Assembly: GCA_016199985.1 (NCBI GenBank)
Contig: JACQFQ010000070.1
Coordinates: 95,250 to 159,249, forward strand
DNA: 64,000 nt
Source: Verrucomicrobiota bacterium
Lineage (GTDB): Bacteria > Verrucomicrobiota > Verrucomicrobiia > Limisphaerales > UBA11320
Reading direction: 5' to 3'
The notes below the pieces were generated by a model that had not been told where the DNA came from, searched no databases, and saw only the letters and a list, made by a program, of their open reading frames with translations. This document shows, piece by piece, positions 35,336 to 45,900 of the stretch. Each line of letters begins with the position of its first letter. Position 1 is the stretch's first letter. The position numbers were made by a program, and so were the translations under genes.

Positions 35336-35740
35336 ATGGAAAAACGGCGTATCTTGATCGTCGACGATGAATCCTCCCTCACCCGGATGGTCCGGCTGAA
35401 CCTCGAGAAGACAGGACGGTTCGAGGTGCGCGAGGAGAACATGGCGGCGAACGCCCTGGCCGCCGCGCGCGCGTTCTCGCCCGATCTCATCCTCCTCGAT
35501 GTCCTGATGCCCAGCATGGACGGCGGGGACGTGCAGGCGCAGATCCGGAGAAACCGGCGGCTCAAGAACGTTCCCATCATTTTCCTCACGGCGACGGTTT
35601 CGGCGAGGGAGGCCGGCGCCGCCGGGCTCAGCACGCAAAACGGATTATTCCTGAACAAGCCTGTGAGCGCCGAGCGGCTGATCCAGGTGATCGACGAGCA
35701 CCTGCCGCCCGCCGGGCCGCAGCCGCCCCCGGTGGTCTGA
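35336..35740 (+). CDS. CheY-like single-domain response regulator
   Basis: 134 residues consisting of a receiver domain alone. Asp10/Asp11 are in ILIVDDE, the acceptor Asp55 in LILLDVLMPSMDGG, and the switch Thr and Lys are in IFLTAT and FLNKPVS. A proline-rich tail (PPAGPQPPPVV) follows. The gene begins seven bases after the hybrid kinase stop, so it is part of the same transcript. Lacking an output domain, it probably acts through protein-protein contact or as a phosphorelay intermediate. Confidence 0.94.
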   Translation: MEKRRILIVDDESSLTRMVRLNLEKTGRFEVREENMAANALAAARAFSPDLILLDVLMPSMDGGDVQAQIRRNRRLKNVPIIFLTATVSAREAGAAGLSTQNGLFLNKPVSAERLIQVIDEHLPPAGPQPPPVV

Positions 35741-35769
35741 CGCCTCGCTACGGCGAACGCCATCCTCGC

Positions 35770-36138
35770 ATGACCCCCCGCCTTGCCTCCCGCGTCGCAG
35801 CAATCCTGGGCTTCCTGGCCGTGGCGCTGGGCGCCTTCGGCGCGCACGCGCTGAAAGACCGGCTCGCGCAACTCGGAACGACCCACTCCTGGGAAACCGC
35901 GGCGCTCTACCATCTCCTCCACGCGGTCGCGATGCTGACCCTCGCCGCCTGGACGCCGTTCCGCAAAGGACCGTTCCTGAGTTTTCTCATCGGCGTCCTC
36001 CTCTTCAGCGGCTCGCTCTACGCGCTGGCGCTCACGGGGGCGAAGGCGCTTGGGATGATCACGCCCTTCGGAGGCGCGGCCTTCCTCGCGGGCTGGGGAT
36101 GCCTGGCCTTTGGACGCCGGCAGCGCGATCCGGATTGA
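35770..36138 (+). CDS. DUF423 family membrane protein
   Basis: 122 residues with four hydrophobic helices. The family signature is clear: LGFLAVALGAFGAHALKDRL, then WETAALYHLLHAVAML, then LLFSGSLYALALTG and PFGGAAFLAGWGCLAFG. DUF423 (YgdD-like) proteins are small inner-membrane proteins of unknown function found across bacteria. The length equals the family norm. It lies 29 bases after the CheY-like gene and 82 before the LOG gene. Confidence 0.92.
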   Translation: MTPRLASRVAAILGFLAVALGAFGAHALKDRLAQLGTTHSWETAALYHLLHAVAMLTLAAWTPFRKGPFLSFLIGVLLFSGSLYALALTGAKALGMITPFGGAAFLAGWGCLAFGRRQRDPD

Positions 36139-36220
36139 CCGCGGAGATCGAAGCCGCGCGTCGCGATGGGCCCAAGCCCCGAGGGCGCTCATTGAATTCC
36201 AAGGATTGCCGATTAACCTG

Positions 36221-37261
36221 ATGACGAAGATGGAAAAGCAAGAACGCCCTCCGGTGGACCCCGAACTTCGAAGACGGATCAACGACCTCATCGCCTACAA
36301 GGGTGGCGGCCACAACCCGGATCTCGTGCTGGACGTCATCGAGAACGCGCTCAAGCTCCTGGTGGACGTCGAATCGCGGGGCGATGTGCGCGTCATCCAG
36401 ACCACGGTCCGGGAGCTGCGCTACGCCTTTCGACTCTTCGCCCCGCACGCCGGCGTCCGCAAGGTCACCATGTTCGGATCCGCGCGGCTGCAATCCAGCC
36501 GGAAGGAGTACCAGGAGGCGGCGGAGTTCGCGAAGCGAATCGCGGACGAGGGATGGATGGTCATCACCGGGGCCGGGCCGGGCATCATGCAGGCGGGACA
36601 CGAAGGCGCGGGACCCGAGCGAAGCTTCGGCGCGAACATCCGGCTGCCCTGGGAACAAAGCGCCAACCCGGTGATCCAGCACGACAAGAAGCTCATCACC
36701 TTCAAGTATTTTTTCACTCGCAAGCTCACGTTTGTCCGACAATCGGACGCCATCGTGCTCTTCCCGGGCGGATTCGGCACGCTCGACGAGGGCTACGAAG
36801 CGCTCACCCTGATGCAGACGGGAAAGAGCAAGCTCATGCCGCTGGTCCTGATGGACCGCCCGGGCGGCACGTATTGGAAAACCTGGGACAAGCACATCCG
36901 GGAGCATCTGCTCCGAAACAACCTCATCTCGCCCGAGGACCTGAATCTCTATCAAATCGCGGCGAACGTGGACGAGGCGGTGCGCCTCATCACGCGCTTC
37001 TATCGTAATTTCCACTCCATGCGCTTCGTTAGGGAAACGCTGGTGATCCGCCTCCGCCATCCCTTGTCGCCCACCGCCATCGAGGCGTTGAACGAGGACT
37101 TCGCCGACATAATCGTGGGGCAAAAGATCCAGGCGATCGAACCCACCCCCGAGGAGCGTGAGGATCGTCAATTCCTGGAGCTGCCGCGCATCGCCCTCGA
37201 GTTCAACCGCAAAGACTACGGTCGGCTGCGGCAGATGATCGACGTTCTGAACGCGCAGTAG
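36221..37261 (+). CDS. LOG family protein (TIGR00730-like nucleotide-binding)
   Basis: 346 residues from the ATG at 36221; an ATG nine bases later is also possible. The LOG/lysine-decarboxylase-like Rossmann domain shows VTMFGSARLQ, GWMVITGAGPGIMQAGHEGAG and the hallmark PGGFGTLDE at residues 182-190. It carries an extra N-terminal helical region of about 70 residues and a C-terminal extension compared with the plant LOG enzyme. Family members hydrolyse nucleoside 5'-monophosphates to base and ribose 5-phosphate. The longer bacterial forms are nucleotide nucleosidases, and cytokinin activation should not be assumed. Cytoplasmic. Confidence 0.9.
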   Translation: MTKMEKQERPPVDPELRRRINDLIAYKGGGHNPDLVLDVIENALKLLVDVESRGDVRVIQTTVRELRYAFRLFAPHAGVRKVTMFGSARLQSSRKEYQEAAEFAKRIADEGWMVITGAGPGIMQAGHEGAGPERSFGANIRLPWEQSANPVIQHDKKLITFKYFFTRKLTFVRQSDAIVLFPGGFGTLDEGYEALTLMQTGKSKLMPLVLMDRPGGTYWKTWDKHIREHLLRNNLISPEDLNLYQIAANVDEAVRLITRFYRNFHSMRFVRETLVIRLRHPLSPTAIEALNEDFADIIVGQKIQAIEPTPEEREDRQFLELPRIALEFNRKDYGRLRQMIDVLNAQ

Positions 37262-37563
37262 TCCCGCGAGCGAATGGAAGGCATTGCGGCGAGGCGCGCT
37301 GGCGAGCCGCGCGAGCAACGGCGGGCGGGCGGCAAGAAAGGGAGCGCCGAGGGATCGACAGGAGCGCTCCAGCCAGCCTCGAGGGCGGGGACGCAAGGCC
37401 TCCACTCGCCTCTCGTTTCCCAACTTTTCAAAAAAATCATTTGCCTTCCTCGGCCCTTTCCCCTTTATTTCAACTCGTTGAGGGCCTCGCTGGCGCATTT
37501 CAAATTCAGTTGCCCAGCTTCTGTCTGATTCGATCCATTTCAATTGGGTTCTTGAATTTTCCT
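37262..37563 (+). other. 302-bp leader region upstream of rho
   Basis: The first half is GC-rich with no coding signal. The second half (from about 37415) is pyrimidine-rich and AT-richer (runs of T and C, CAAAAAAATC, CATTTCAAATTCAG), unlike the neighbouring DNA. A possible promoter is TTGAGG with CAAATT 17 bases downstream (37480-37508), which is weak. A long unstructured C/U-rich leader would be consistent with the rho autoregulation known in other bacteria, but that is only an inference. Confidence 0.4.
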
Positions 37564-38730
37564 ATGAGCCGCTCAACGCACACACAAAACTACGCTATGT
37601 CGAACGCCTCAGGCGCAACACTGGAGCAAGGGTCCGGTTATTTGGAAATCTCCGAGAAAGGGTTCGGATTCCTACGCACCGCAGAAAACCATTTCGCGCC
37701 CAAGCCCGCGGATATTTTTGTCACCCCTGACACCATCAAGCGCAATTTCCTCCGCGAAGGCTGCCTGGTCGCCGGCGCGCTGCAGCCGCCGCATCGCGGC
37801 AACAGCCCGCAGCTCAAGAGCGTGGAGAAGGTCAACGGAATGCTCTTTGGGGACTACACCAAGTCGGTCCGGTTCGAGAACCTGACCTCGATCGATCCGA
37901 CCGAGAAGTTCAACCTCGAGACCAGCCCCGACATCCTCGAGACGCGGATCATCGACCTCGTCACCCCGATCGGCAAAGGCACGCGAGGGCTCATCGTCGC
38001 GCCGCCCCGCACGGGCAAGACCACCATTTTGAAGCAGATCGCCAACGCCGTCTGCGCGAACCACCCGGAAGTGCATTGCATCGTTCTCCTGATCGACGAG
38101 CGCCCCGAGGAAGTCACCGACTTCCAGCGATCGGTGAAAGCGGAAGTGGTCGCGTCCTCGAACGACCAGGAGCTGGAAACGCATGTGCGTCTCTCCCGGT
38201 TCATCATCGAGCGCTGCCGTCGGATGGTGGAGACCGGAAAGGACGTTTTCGTTCTGCTCGACTCGATCACCCGCGTGGCCCGCGCCTACAACAGCGTTCA
38301 CGGAGGCAGCGGCCGCACGATGACCGGCGGCGTGGACGCCCGCGCGCTCGAGATTCCGCGCAAGATGTTCGCGGCGGCGCGCAACATCGAGGGCGGCGGG
38401 TCCCTGACGATCCTCGCGACCGCGCTGGTCGACACCGGATCGCGCATGGACGAGCTCATCTTCCAGGAGTTCAAGGGCACGGGCAACATGGAGCTCATCC
38501 TGGACCGCAAGCTCTCTGATCGACGCCTCTTCCCGGCCATCGACATCCCCAAGAGCGGCACGCGCAAAGAGGAAAAGCTTTTCTCGCCGAAAAACATCGA
38601 GGCGGTGCGCAAGCTGCGCCGGATGATGGTGGACCTGAACCCGGTCGAGGCGATGGAGACTCTTCTCGCCGCGTTGAAGAAGCACAAGGTCAACGACGAG
38701 TTGCTCGCGAAGCTGTCCTCCGGCGGCTGA
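37564..38730 (+). CDS. rho: Transcription termination factor Rho
   Basis: 388 residues from the ATG at 37564; the ATG at 37597 is an alternative. The cold-shock-like RNA-binding domain begins GYLEISEKGFGFLRTAENHF. The hexameric helicase core has Walker A APPRTGKT at 146-153, Walker B VLLIDERPEEV, the Q-loop and R-loop region SITRVARAYN and SGRTMTGGVDARAL. At under 400 residues it is shorter than E. coli Rho and lacks most of the N-terminal helical region; many Verrucomicrobia and Actinobacteria carry long inserts there instead. It terminates untranslated transcripts in the cytoplasm. The WYL regulator starts 16 bases downstream. Confidence 0.97.
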   Translation: MSRSTHTQNYAMSNASGATLEQGSGYLEISEKGFGFLRTAENHFAPKPADIFVTPDTIKRNFLREGCLVAGALQPPHRGNSPQLKSVEKVNGMLFGDYTKSVRFENLTSIDPTEKFNLETSPDILETRIIDLVTPIGKGTRGLIVAPPRTGKTTILKQIANAVCANHPEVHCIVLLIDERPEEVTDFQRSVKAEVVASSNDQELETHVRLSRFIIERCRRMVETGKDVFVLLDSITRVARAYNSVHGGSGRTMTGGVDARALEIPRKMFAAARNIEGGGSLTILATALVDTGSRMDELIFQEFKGTGNMELILDRKLSDRRLFPAIDIPKSGTRKEEKLFSPKNIEAVRKLRRMMVDLNPVEAMETLLAALKKHKVNDELLAKLSSGG

Positions 38731-38746
38731 CCCGACCGCTGCTCGC

Positions 38747-39781
38747 ATGAGCCGAGCGAAGTCCAAAGGTCCGTCGCCGCGCTCCCAGCGCGGTCCCGCT
38801 TCCCGCCCCCCGCTGGAGCGGATGATGCGCATCCATCAGGCGATCCAGGCGGGCGACTACCCCAACGCCACCAGCCTGGCCGCGCGCCTTGAGGTGAGCG
38901 TGAAGTCCATTCACAGGGACTTGGAGTTCATGCGCGATCGGCTGCAGCTTCCGCTGCAATACGAGGAGATCCGCCACGGCTGGTTCTACTCCGAGGACGT
39001 CGCCTCGTTTCCCACGCTGCAGATTTCCGAAGGGGAGCTGTTCGCGCTGCTGGTCGCTGAAAAGGCCCTGCAGCAGTATCGCGGCACGAACTTCGAAAAG
39101 CCGCTGCTGAGCGCGTTCAAGAAGATGGCCGCCAGCCTGCCCGACACCATCTCCCTCAACCTCGCCGACTGGGGCGACACCATCTCGTTCCGCACGAGCG
39201 CGGAGCCGCTGCTGAATCTGGAGGTCTTCGACGCGCTCGCCCGCGCCACCACCCGGCAGGAGCAGCTGCGCATCCGCTACCGCAAGCCAGGCAGCCCGGC
39301 CGGAGAGGAGCGGGTGATCGACCCTTACCACCTGGCGAACATCAACGGCGAATGGTACCTCTTCGCCTACGATCACCTCCGCAAAGCGCTGAGAACGTTC
39401 GTCCCCGCCCGCATCCAGCAATTCGAACGCACCGGGAAAAAGTTCCTGCGCCCCGCCCGGTTCTCGCTCGAAAGCCGTCTGAAGAACAGCTTCAACGTGC
39501 ACTCGGGCGACGGCGACTACGCGGTGGCTGTTCGGTTCAGCGACCGCGTCGCGGACTTTGTCCGGGAGAAGAAATGGCATCCTTCGCAGCAGCTGATCGA
39601 GATCGGCGACGGCCAGGTCGAGCTGCGCATGACCCTCTCGAGCCTCGGCGAAGTGGAGCGGTGGATCCTTAGCTGGGGCGGCGAGGCGGTCGCGCTTCAC
39701 CCGCCCGAACTGCGGGAACGCCTGCTGTCCGCGTCCGCGCGATTGCGGCAAAGGCAAGCCGCGGTCGCCGCGGCGCCTTGA
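38747..39781 (+). CDS. HTH and WYL domain transcriptional regulator
   Basis: 344 residues. An N-terminal winged helix of the HTH_11/DeoR type (RMMRIHQAIQAGDYPNATSLA and VSVKSIHRDLEFMRDRL) is followed by the WYL ligand-sensing domain (IRYRKPGS, VIDPYHLANINGEWYLFAYD) and the WCX C-terminal extension (VAVRFSDRVADFVREKKWHP). WYL regulators often sense single-stranded nucleic acid or nucleotide-type ligands and can control DNA damage or defence genes. The adjacent genes here are housekeeping, so a target is not evident. It follows rho by 16 bases, suggesting read-through co-transcription. Confidence 0.93.
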   Translation: MSRAKSKGPSPRSQRGPASRPPLERMMRIHQAIQAGDYPNATSLAARLEVSVKSIHRDLEFMRDRLQLPLQYEEIRHGWFYSEDVASFPTLQISEGELFALLVAEKALQQYRGTNFEKPLLSAFKKMAASLPDTISLNLADWGDTISFRTSAEPLLNLEVFDALARATTRQEQLRIRYRKPGSPAGEERVIDPYHLANINGEWYLFAYDHLRKALRTFVPARIQQFERTGKKFLRPARFSLESRLKNSFNVHSGDGDYAVAVRFSDRVADFVREKKWHPSQQLIEIGDGQVELRMTLSSLGEVERWILSWGGEAVALHPPELRERLLSASARLRQRQAAVAAAP

Positions 39782-39897
39782 GGTTTCGCCCGGTCTTTTG
39801 CCTTGGTCTTTGGCCGGTTCTCAGGCAACTTCTCCATGCTCACCCGAAAGAGCCGATGCAATAGCCGTGGACCTGGCGCGACCCGATCTCGCTCGAT

Positions 39898-39914
39898 TGT
39901 CCCGGTTTGGGACA
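39898..39914 (+). other. Stem-loop in the intergenic region before the CotH/LTD gene
   Basis: TGTCCC and GGGACA form a perfect 6-bp stem with a 5-base loop. No T-run follows, so it is not a convincing intrinsic terminator. The 214-bp region 39782-39995 also contains two GGTCTTT copies (39792-39798 and 39806-39812) and otherwise shows no signal. Confidence 0.3.
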
Positions 39915-39995
39915 GCCGCTCACAAAGACCGTGGAAAAGGCCGCCGGATCCTTCGGGGAAACCGTCCCGCTGAAGCTCGTAATGTGTCATCGACT

Positions 39996-42900
39996 ATGAA
40001 GTGCGTCATTCGTGCCCTCGTCCTGGCGACCCTCCTCCTCCCGTCCTCGTTCGTCTCCGCGCAAGTGATGATCTCGGAGTTCCTCGCGAGCAACGTCAAG
40101 GGAATCACCGACGAGGATAAATCCTTCGAGGACTGGATCGAGCTTCGCAACACCAGCCCCACAAACGTCAGCCTCGAAGGTTGGTTCCTCACCGACAAGG
40201 CCCAATCGCTCCAGAAGTGGCGCTTCCCCGCGACGAATCTGGCGTCGGGGAACTTCATGATTGTGTTCGCGTCCGGCAAAGATCGCAAACGTCCCGGCGC
40301 GCCGCTCCACACGAACTTCAAGCTCTCGGTCAGCGGATCCTATCTGGCGCTCACCCAACCCGACGGCGCGACAATCGCCACCGAGTTCTCCCCCGCGTAC
40401 CCGCCGCAGATTGGCGACGTCTCCTACGGCTTCGGATTGACCGCGACCAATCGGATCCTCATCGGAACGAACGACACTATTTACTTCCATGTCCCGACTG
40501 ACGCGAACGACTCCCTGGGCTGGCAGGCGATCAGCTTCGACGACTCCGGGTGGCAGTCAGGCCCAGGCGGGCTGGGGTACGGTCCCACAGGAACGCCCGT
40601 CGCCGACTACAGCCAGGTCGTGCTGCCGACGCAGCCCGTGGAGTACTGGAGGCTCGAAGAAACCAGCGGCGTCCCGCTCGCGAAGAACGCGGGAAGCTCG
40701 GGATCGGCCTCGGACTCGACCTACTTCGGGTCCAACACACAAGGCGGCGTGGGCCCGCGGCCCAATTCATTCCGCGGCTTCGAAGCCAAGAACAACGCGC
40801 CCAGCTTCAACGGAACCAACAGCTATATCCAGGCGCCAGGGCCGCTGCTCAACAACCTCGCGGCGTTCAGCCTGGGCGGATGGATAAAGCCCGGGCTCAA
40901 CCCCGCTCCGCGCTCGGGCCTGTTCGGCCAGAACGACTGCGTCGAGCTTGGCTTCGCCGACAGCGCCACTCTCCAGGTGTGGACCGCGGGGGGAGGCGCC
41001 GTGAACGCGACCCACGCCTTCTTGGCGAACACCTGGCACCATGTCGCCGTTGTCGGGAACGGAAACTCTCTCAAGATGTTTCTCGATGGAAAGCTGGCGG
41101 GCAACCTGGTCCAGCCGACCGCCAGCTACGGCAGTTCCGTGGACCCCTTCCGCATCGGCGGAGGGGGCATCTTCGACACCTCCAGCAACTTCTTTAAGGG
41201 GCAGATCGACGAAGTGTTCGTCCACCACCGGGCTCTCTCCGACGGCGAGGTGCTCTCTCTCTATCAAGGCGGCACCAACGCCGAGGGCGTGCTGGCGAGC
41301 GCGTTCGTCAAAACGGATATCAGCCTGCAGATGTCCAACAAGAACGCGAGCGCTTACATCCGCCTGCCGTTCCGGGTCGACGACCCCGATTCGCTGGCGT
41401 TCCTGACCCTGCGACTGCGCTATGACGATGGCTTCGTGGCCTACATCAACGGCGATCCGATCGCCCGGGTCAATGCTCCGGACCCTCTCGCCTGGGACGC
41501 CGAAGCCACCGGGCCTCATGGGCCAGGCCCGATCGAAGAGTTTCGATTGGGCACAGGAAGCCTCGTACCGGGAACCAACATCCTGGCGATCCAAGGGCTA
41601 AACCTTTCGCCCAGCGACTCCGACTTTCTCGCGCTGGCCGAACTCGTCGCCACCTCGATCACTCAGGAGAGCCTGGAGCCGGGCTACTTCGTGCCGCCGA
41701 CCCCGGGGAACCCGAACATCACGGGCGCCAAGACGCCTGGGCCCGCGATCCTCGGCGCGTCCCACTCCCCCAACGTGCCCAAGGACAACGACGATCTGGT
41801 GGTCACCGCGCAAGTGGGGCCCACCTTCGCCGCGGTCTCCAACGTGTTCCTGCGTTACAAGGTGATGTTCGCGAAGGACGACATCGTGCTGCAGATGTTC
41901 GACGATGGTCATCACGGGGACGGCCCCGCCGGCGACGGCGTGTTCGGCGCAACGATCCCGGCGAGCGCGTCCACAAATGGAGAGATGATCCGCTACTCCA
42001 TCCGCGCCGTGGACGCGCTGAACAACACCAACCGCTTCCCGCCGTTCACGGATCCGGCCAGATCGGCGGAATACCTCGGCACGATCGTCGACACGCCCAA
42101 GCTCGCCAGCAAGCTGCCGATCGTTCACTTTTTCGTCGCGCCGGCGCAGCAGGACTCGGTGGACGGCCAGAGCGGAGGACGCGCTTCGGTGTTCTTCGAC
42201 GGGGAGTTCTACGACAATGTGCAGATGCAGGTTCGAGGCAATTCCACGGCGGGGTATTCCAAAAAATCGCATCGAGTCGAGTTCAACAGAGAGCATCCTT
42301 TCCGCCACCCCGGACCCGGAGGGCGGATCAAGAAGACCTCTTTCACGGCGGACTACCCCGATCCCAGCTACATGCGACAGGGCCTGACCTTCTGGTTGTG
42401 CGACCTCTTTGGAGCGCCCGCGCCGTTCTACTATCCGATGCGCCTCCAGCTGAACACGAAGTTCTACCAACTCGCCAACCACAACGACGTTCTCGGCGAG
42501 GAGATGCTGGCGCGAGTCGGATACGACCCCAACGGCGCCTTGTACAACGCGGTCGGAACGGCGGAGGTCAGCGAGTACAGCACGGGCGGATTCGAGAAGA
42601 AGACGCGCAGGCAGGAGACGGACGCGGACTACCTGAAGCTGGCGGCGGCGATCGTCGAGACGGTGAACCCTGGCCTCCGACGCACGAATGTCTTTGAGAA
42701 CTTCGATGTCGCGGAAATCCTGAACTACCTCGTTGTGGCCCGCTGGGTTCAGGAAAACGACGACGTATGGGCCAACATGAGCCTTTACCACGACAACGAC
42801 GGCGACGGTCTGTGGAGGATTGTGCCTTTCGACATGAATCTTTCTTGGGGCGCGGCGTTCGGCACCGGCGACGAGGTGGATCATGGACTGATGATCACCA

Positions 42901-45900
42901 ACGATGCGCACAAGAGCTTCCCCATGTACGGCTCCTCACAGGCCCTGCCGCAGACGGGTCCTGGGGGCGCGTTCAATCGCGTCTACGACGCCTTCTTCAC
43001 GATTCCCCAAACCCGCGAGATGTATCTGCGTCGCGTTCGAACACTCCTCGACACCTATGTGAAGGATCCTTCGACCCCGGTGGCCGAGACGCCGATTGGG
43101 AAAAAGGTGTTCGCTTGGCGCGACTTGATCCTCGACGAGGCCAACCTGGACCGCAAGACGTGGGGTTGGCCTCCCAACACAGGCCAGGGCAACTTTGACC
43201 CTGGAATCCAGCCCATCGATGGAATCAACGACCTGCTTTTCAAGTATGTGGGCGGCCGCCGTCTGCACTACCAGGTGAAGCACAGCGTGAACAACACCGC
43301 GTTGCCCATCGGCATCGCCAGCGGGTTGACGGTCAACATGAGCGTCGGCATCCCGAACTCCCAACCCGGCGACGCCCTCGTTCTCCTCCACAGCCTCGAG
43401 GTCAATCCTTCCTCGGGCAACCAGGACCAGGAATACATCTGCCTGACCAATCCTCAGCCCTATGCGGTGGACATCTCAGGCTGGCAGCTCAGCGGCGCCG
43501 TTCAATTCACGTTTCATCCGGGCACGGTGCTTCCCTCCAGCAGCGCGGCTTTCCTGACGCCCAGCTACGTCGGCTTCAAATCCCGAACCACCGGCCCGAG
43601 GCGCGGCCAGGGGCTCTTTGTCATCGGGCCCTATTCAGGGCATCTCTCCGCGCGAGGGGAAACGCTCTCGCTCGTCACGGACACGGGCCGTCCGGTGTGG
43701 ACCAACGCGTATCCGGGTCAGCCGAGCCTGGCGCAGCAGGTCCTGCGGATCACCGAGATCATGTATCACCCCGTCCCCTCGGGAACGCCGCCGCATGAAG
43801 TCGAGGATCTGGAGTTCATCGAGCTGAGAAACACCTCCCCGAACACCACGCTCAGCCTGACGGGCGTTCGCTTCACGGACGGCGTGTTGTTCGATTTCAC
43901 GACGGGCGCCATTCAATCCCTGGCGCCTGGCGCGCGCGTTGTCGTGGCCGGCAACCTGGCCGCTTTCAAAGCGCGCTATGGCGCCGCGCTCCCCATCGCC
44001 GGTCAATTCGACGGATCGTTGGACAACGCGGGCGAGCGCATTCGTCTGGTGGACGCGCAAGGCGAGGAGATCCTGGACTTCACCTACAACAACGGATGGT
44101 ATCCCCTCACTGATGGCCTGGGCTTCTCGCTGGTGTGCGCGAACGAACTCGCGGAGCCGGAGCTGTGGAATTCCAAGGCGAACTGGCGTCCCAGCGCGTT
44201 CGCGGACGCGACCCCGGGCGCTCCTGACGCCAGCGTGGCCCCCGGCGCGAATGTCGTCATCAACGAGGCGCTTTCCCGCAACGACACCCCCGGCGCCCTC
44301 GATCTTGTGGAGCTCTACAACCCGGAGAAAACAACGGCCGAGATCGGCGGCTGGTTCCTCACCGATGATTTCTCCAAGCCCAAGAAATTCAAAATACCCC
44401 CGGGAACGCGCATTGAGCCGGGCGAGTACCTGGTGTTCCGTGAGACGGACTTCAACCAGCCTCCGAACGGGTTCACACTGTCGGCCCAGGGAGAGGAGAT
44501 CTATCTCTTCTCGGCGGACAGCGCGGGCGAGCTCATGGATTACGTCACAGGATTCTCCTTCGGCGCGGCGGAGAACCGCGTGAGCTTCGGACGTTATGTG
44601 ATCAGCACCGGCGAAAGCCACTACGTCCGCCTCGCGGTCCCGACGCTCGGCTCGACCAATAGCGCCCCAAAGGTGGAGCCCGTGGTGATCAGCGAGATTC
44701 ACTATCACCCCTTGTCCGATCCGTCCCAGCCCGACGACTCCCTGGGAGAGTTCATCGAACTGATCAACCATGCCGCGACGGCAACGAGCCTCTTCGAGCC
44801 CTCCAGCCCCACCAACACCTGGTCGGTCGCCGGAGGCGTCGCGTTCACATTTCCCACAAACATCACGCTCGAGGCGAAAGAGGCCGTCCTGCTCGTGAAC
44901 TTCGATCCGCAAACCAACCTCGCGACGCGCGCCTGGTTCATAGGACGCTTTGGCGTCGGACCCGACGTTCGCATGTTCGGGCCCTACGGCGGGAAACTCT
45001 CCGATTCCGGAGAGGGCATTTCGCTTCGCAAGCCGATCGTCCTCCCGGACGGCAGCGTGAAGGACGCGTCGGTGGAGAAAGTGGACTATGGACCCGCGGC
45101 GCCATGGCCGTCCGACGCGAACGGGACCGGCGCCTCGCTGCAGCGCGTGTCGCTTGAGGACTACGGAAACGATCCGGCCAACTGGTTCGCCGCCGCGCCA
45201 TCGCCCGGGAAGATCGCCAACCACGGCGTTGGAGCGCCCGTGATCTCCGAGCAACCGAAACAGGACTCATGGCCCGCAGGCGGAGATTTCTCGCTCAACG
45301 TCGTCGCGAACGGTTCGGCGCCGCTGCGGTACCAATGGCGACGCAACGACGTCCCGCTCCCCGACGCCACGAACGCTTTCCTCACCGTTCGCTCCGCGCA
45401 GGCGGCGGATGAAGGCGTGTATGACGTGGAGGTGTTCAACGACGCCGGCGCGGTCGACAGCGCGAAGGTCCCGGTGTTTCTCGTCTACGGTCCGCTCGTG
45501 CTTCTTCCACCCCGCGGCGTCCAGGTGCGCGTGCGGCCGGATCCGAACGCGGCGCCGAAAACAAATGTCACGCTGAGCGTCGCCACCTACGCCCCCCGGG
45601 CGTTGAGCTACCAGTGGAGGCGGAACGGACAGGATATCCCGGGCGCCAACGACGCTTCGCTGGTCATCCAGGACGTCAAGGTGGCCGATGCCGGCTCTTA
45701 CAGCGTGCGGGTGCAGGACGGAGTTCTGGCCGTGGAGACGGCCCCGAGCGAGATTGTGCCGCTGGTGACGCCGGTGATCTTGCAGGCGCCGCTGTCGCAG
45801 ACCGTGCCGGCGGGAAGTCCGGTCACCCTCAGCATCGTCGCGGATGGGTTTCCGCTGCCGATGGGCGTCGAGTGGCGGCGCGGCAACACCGTTCTGGGGA

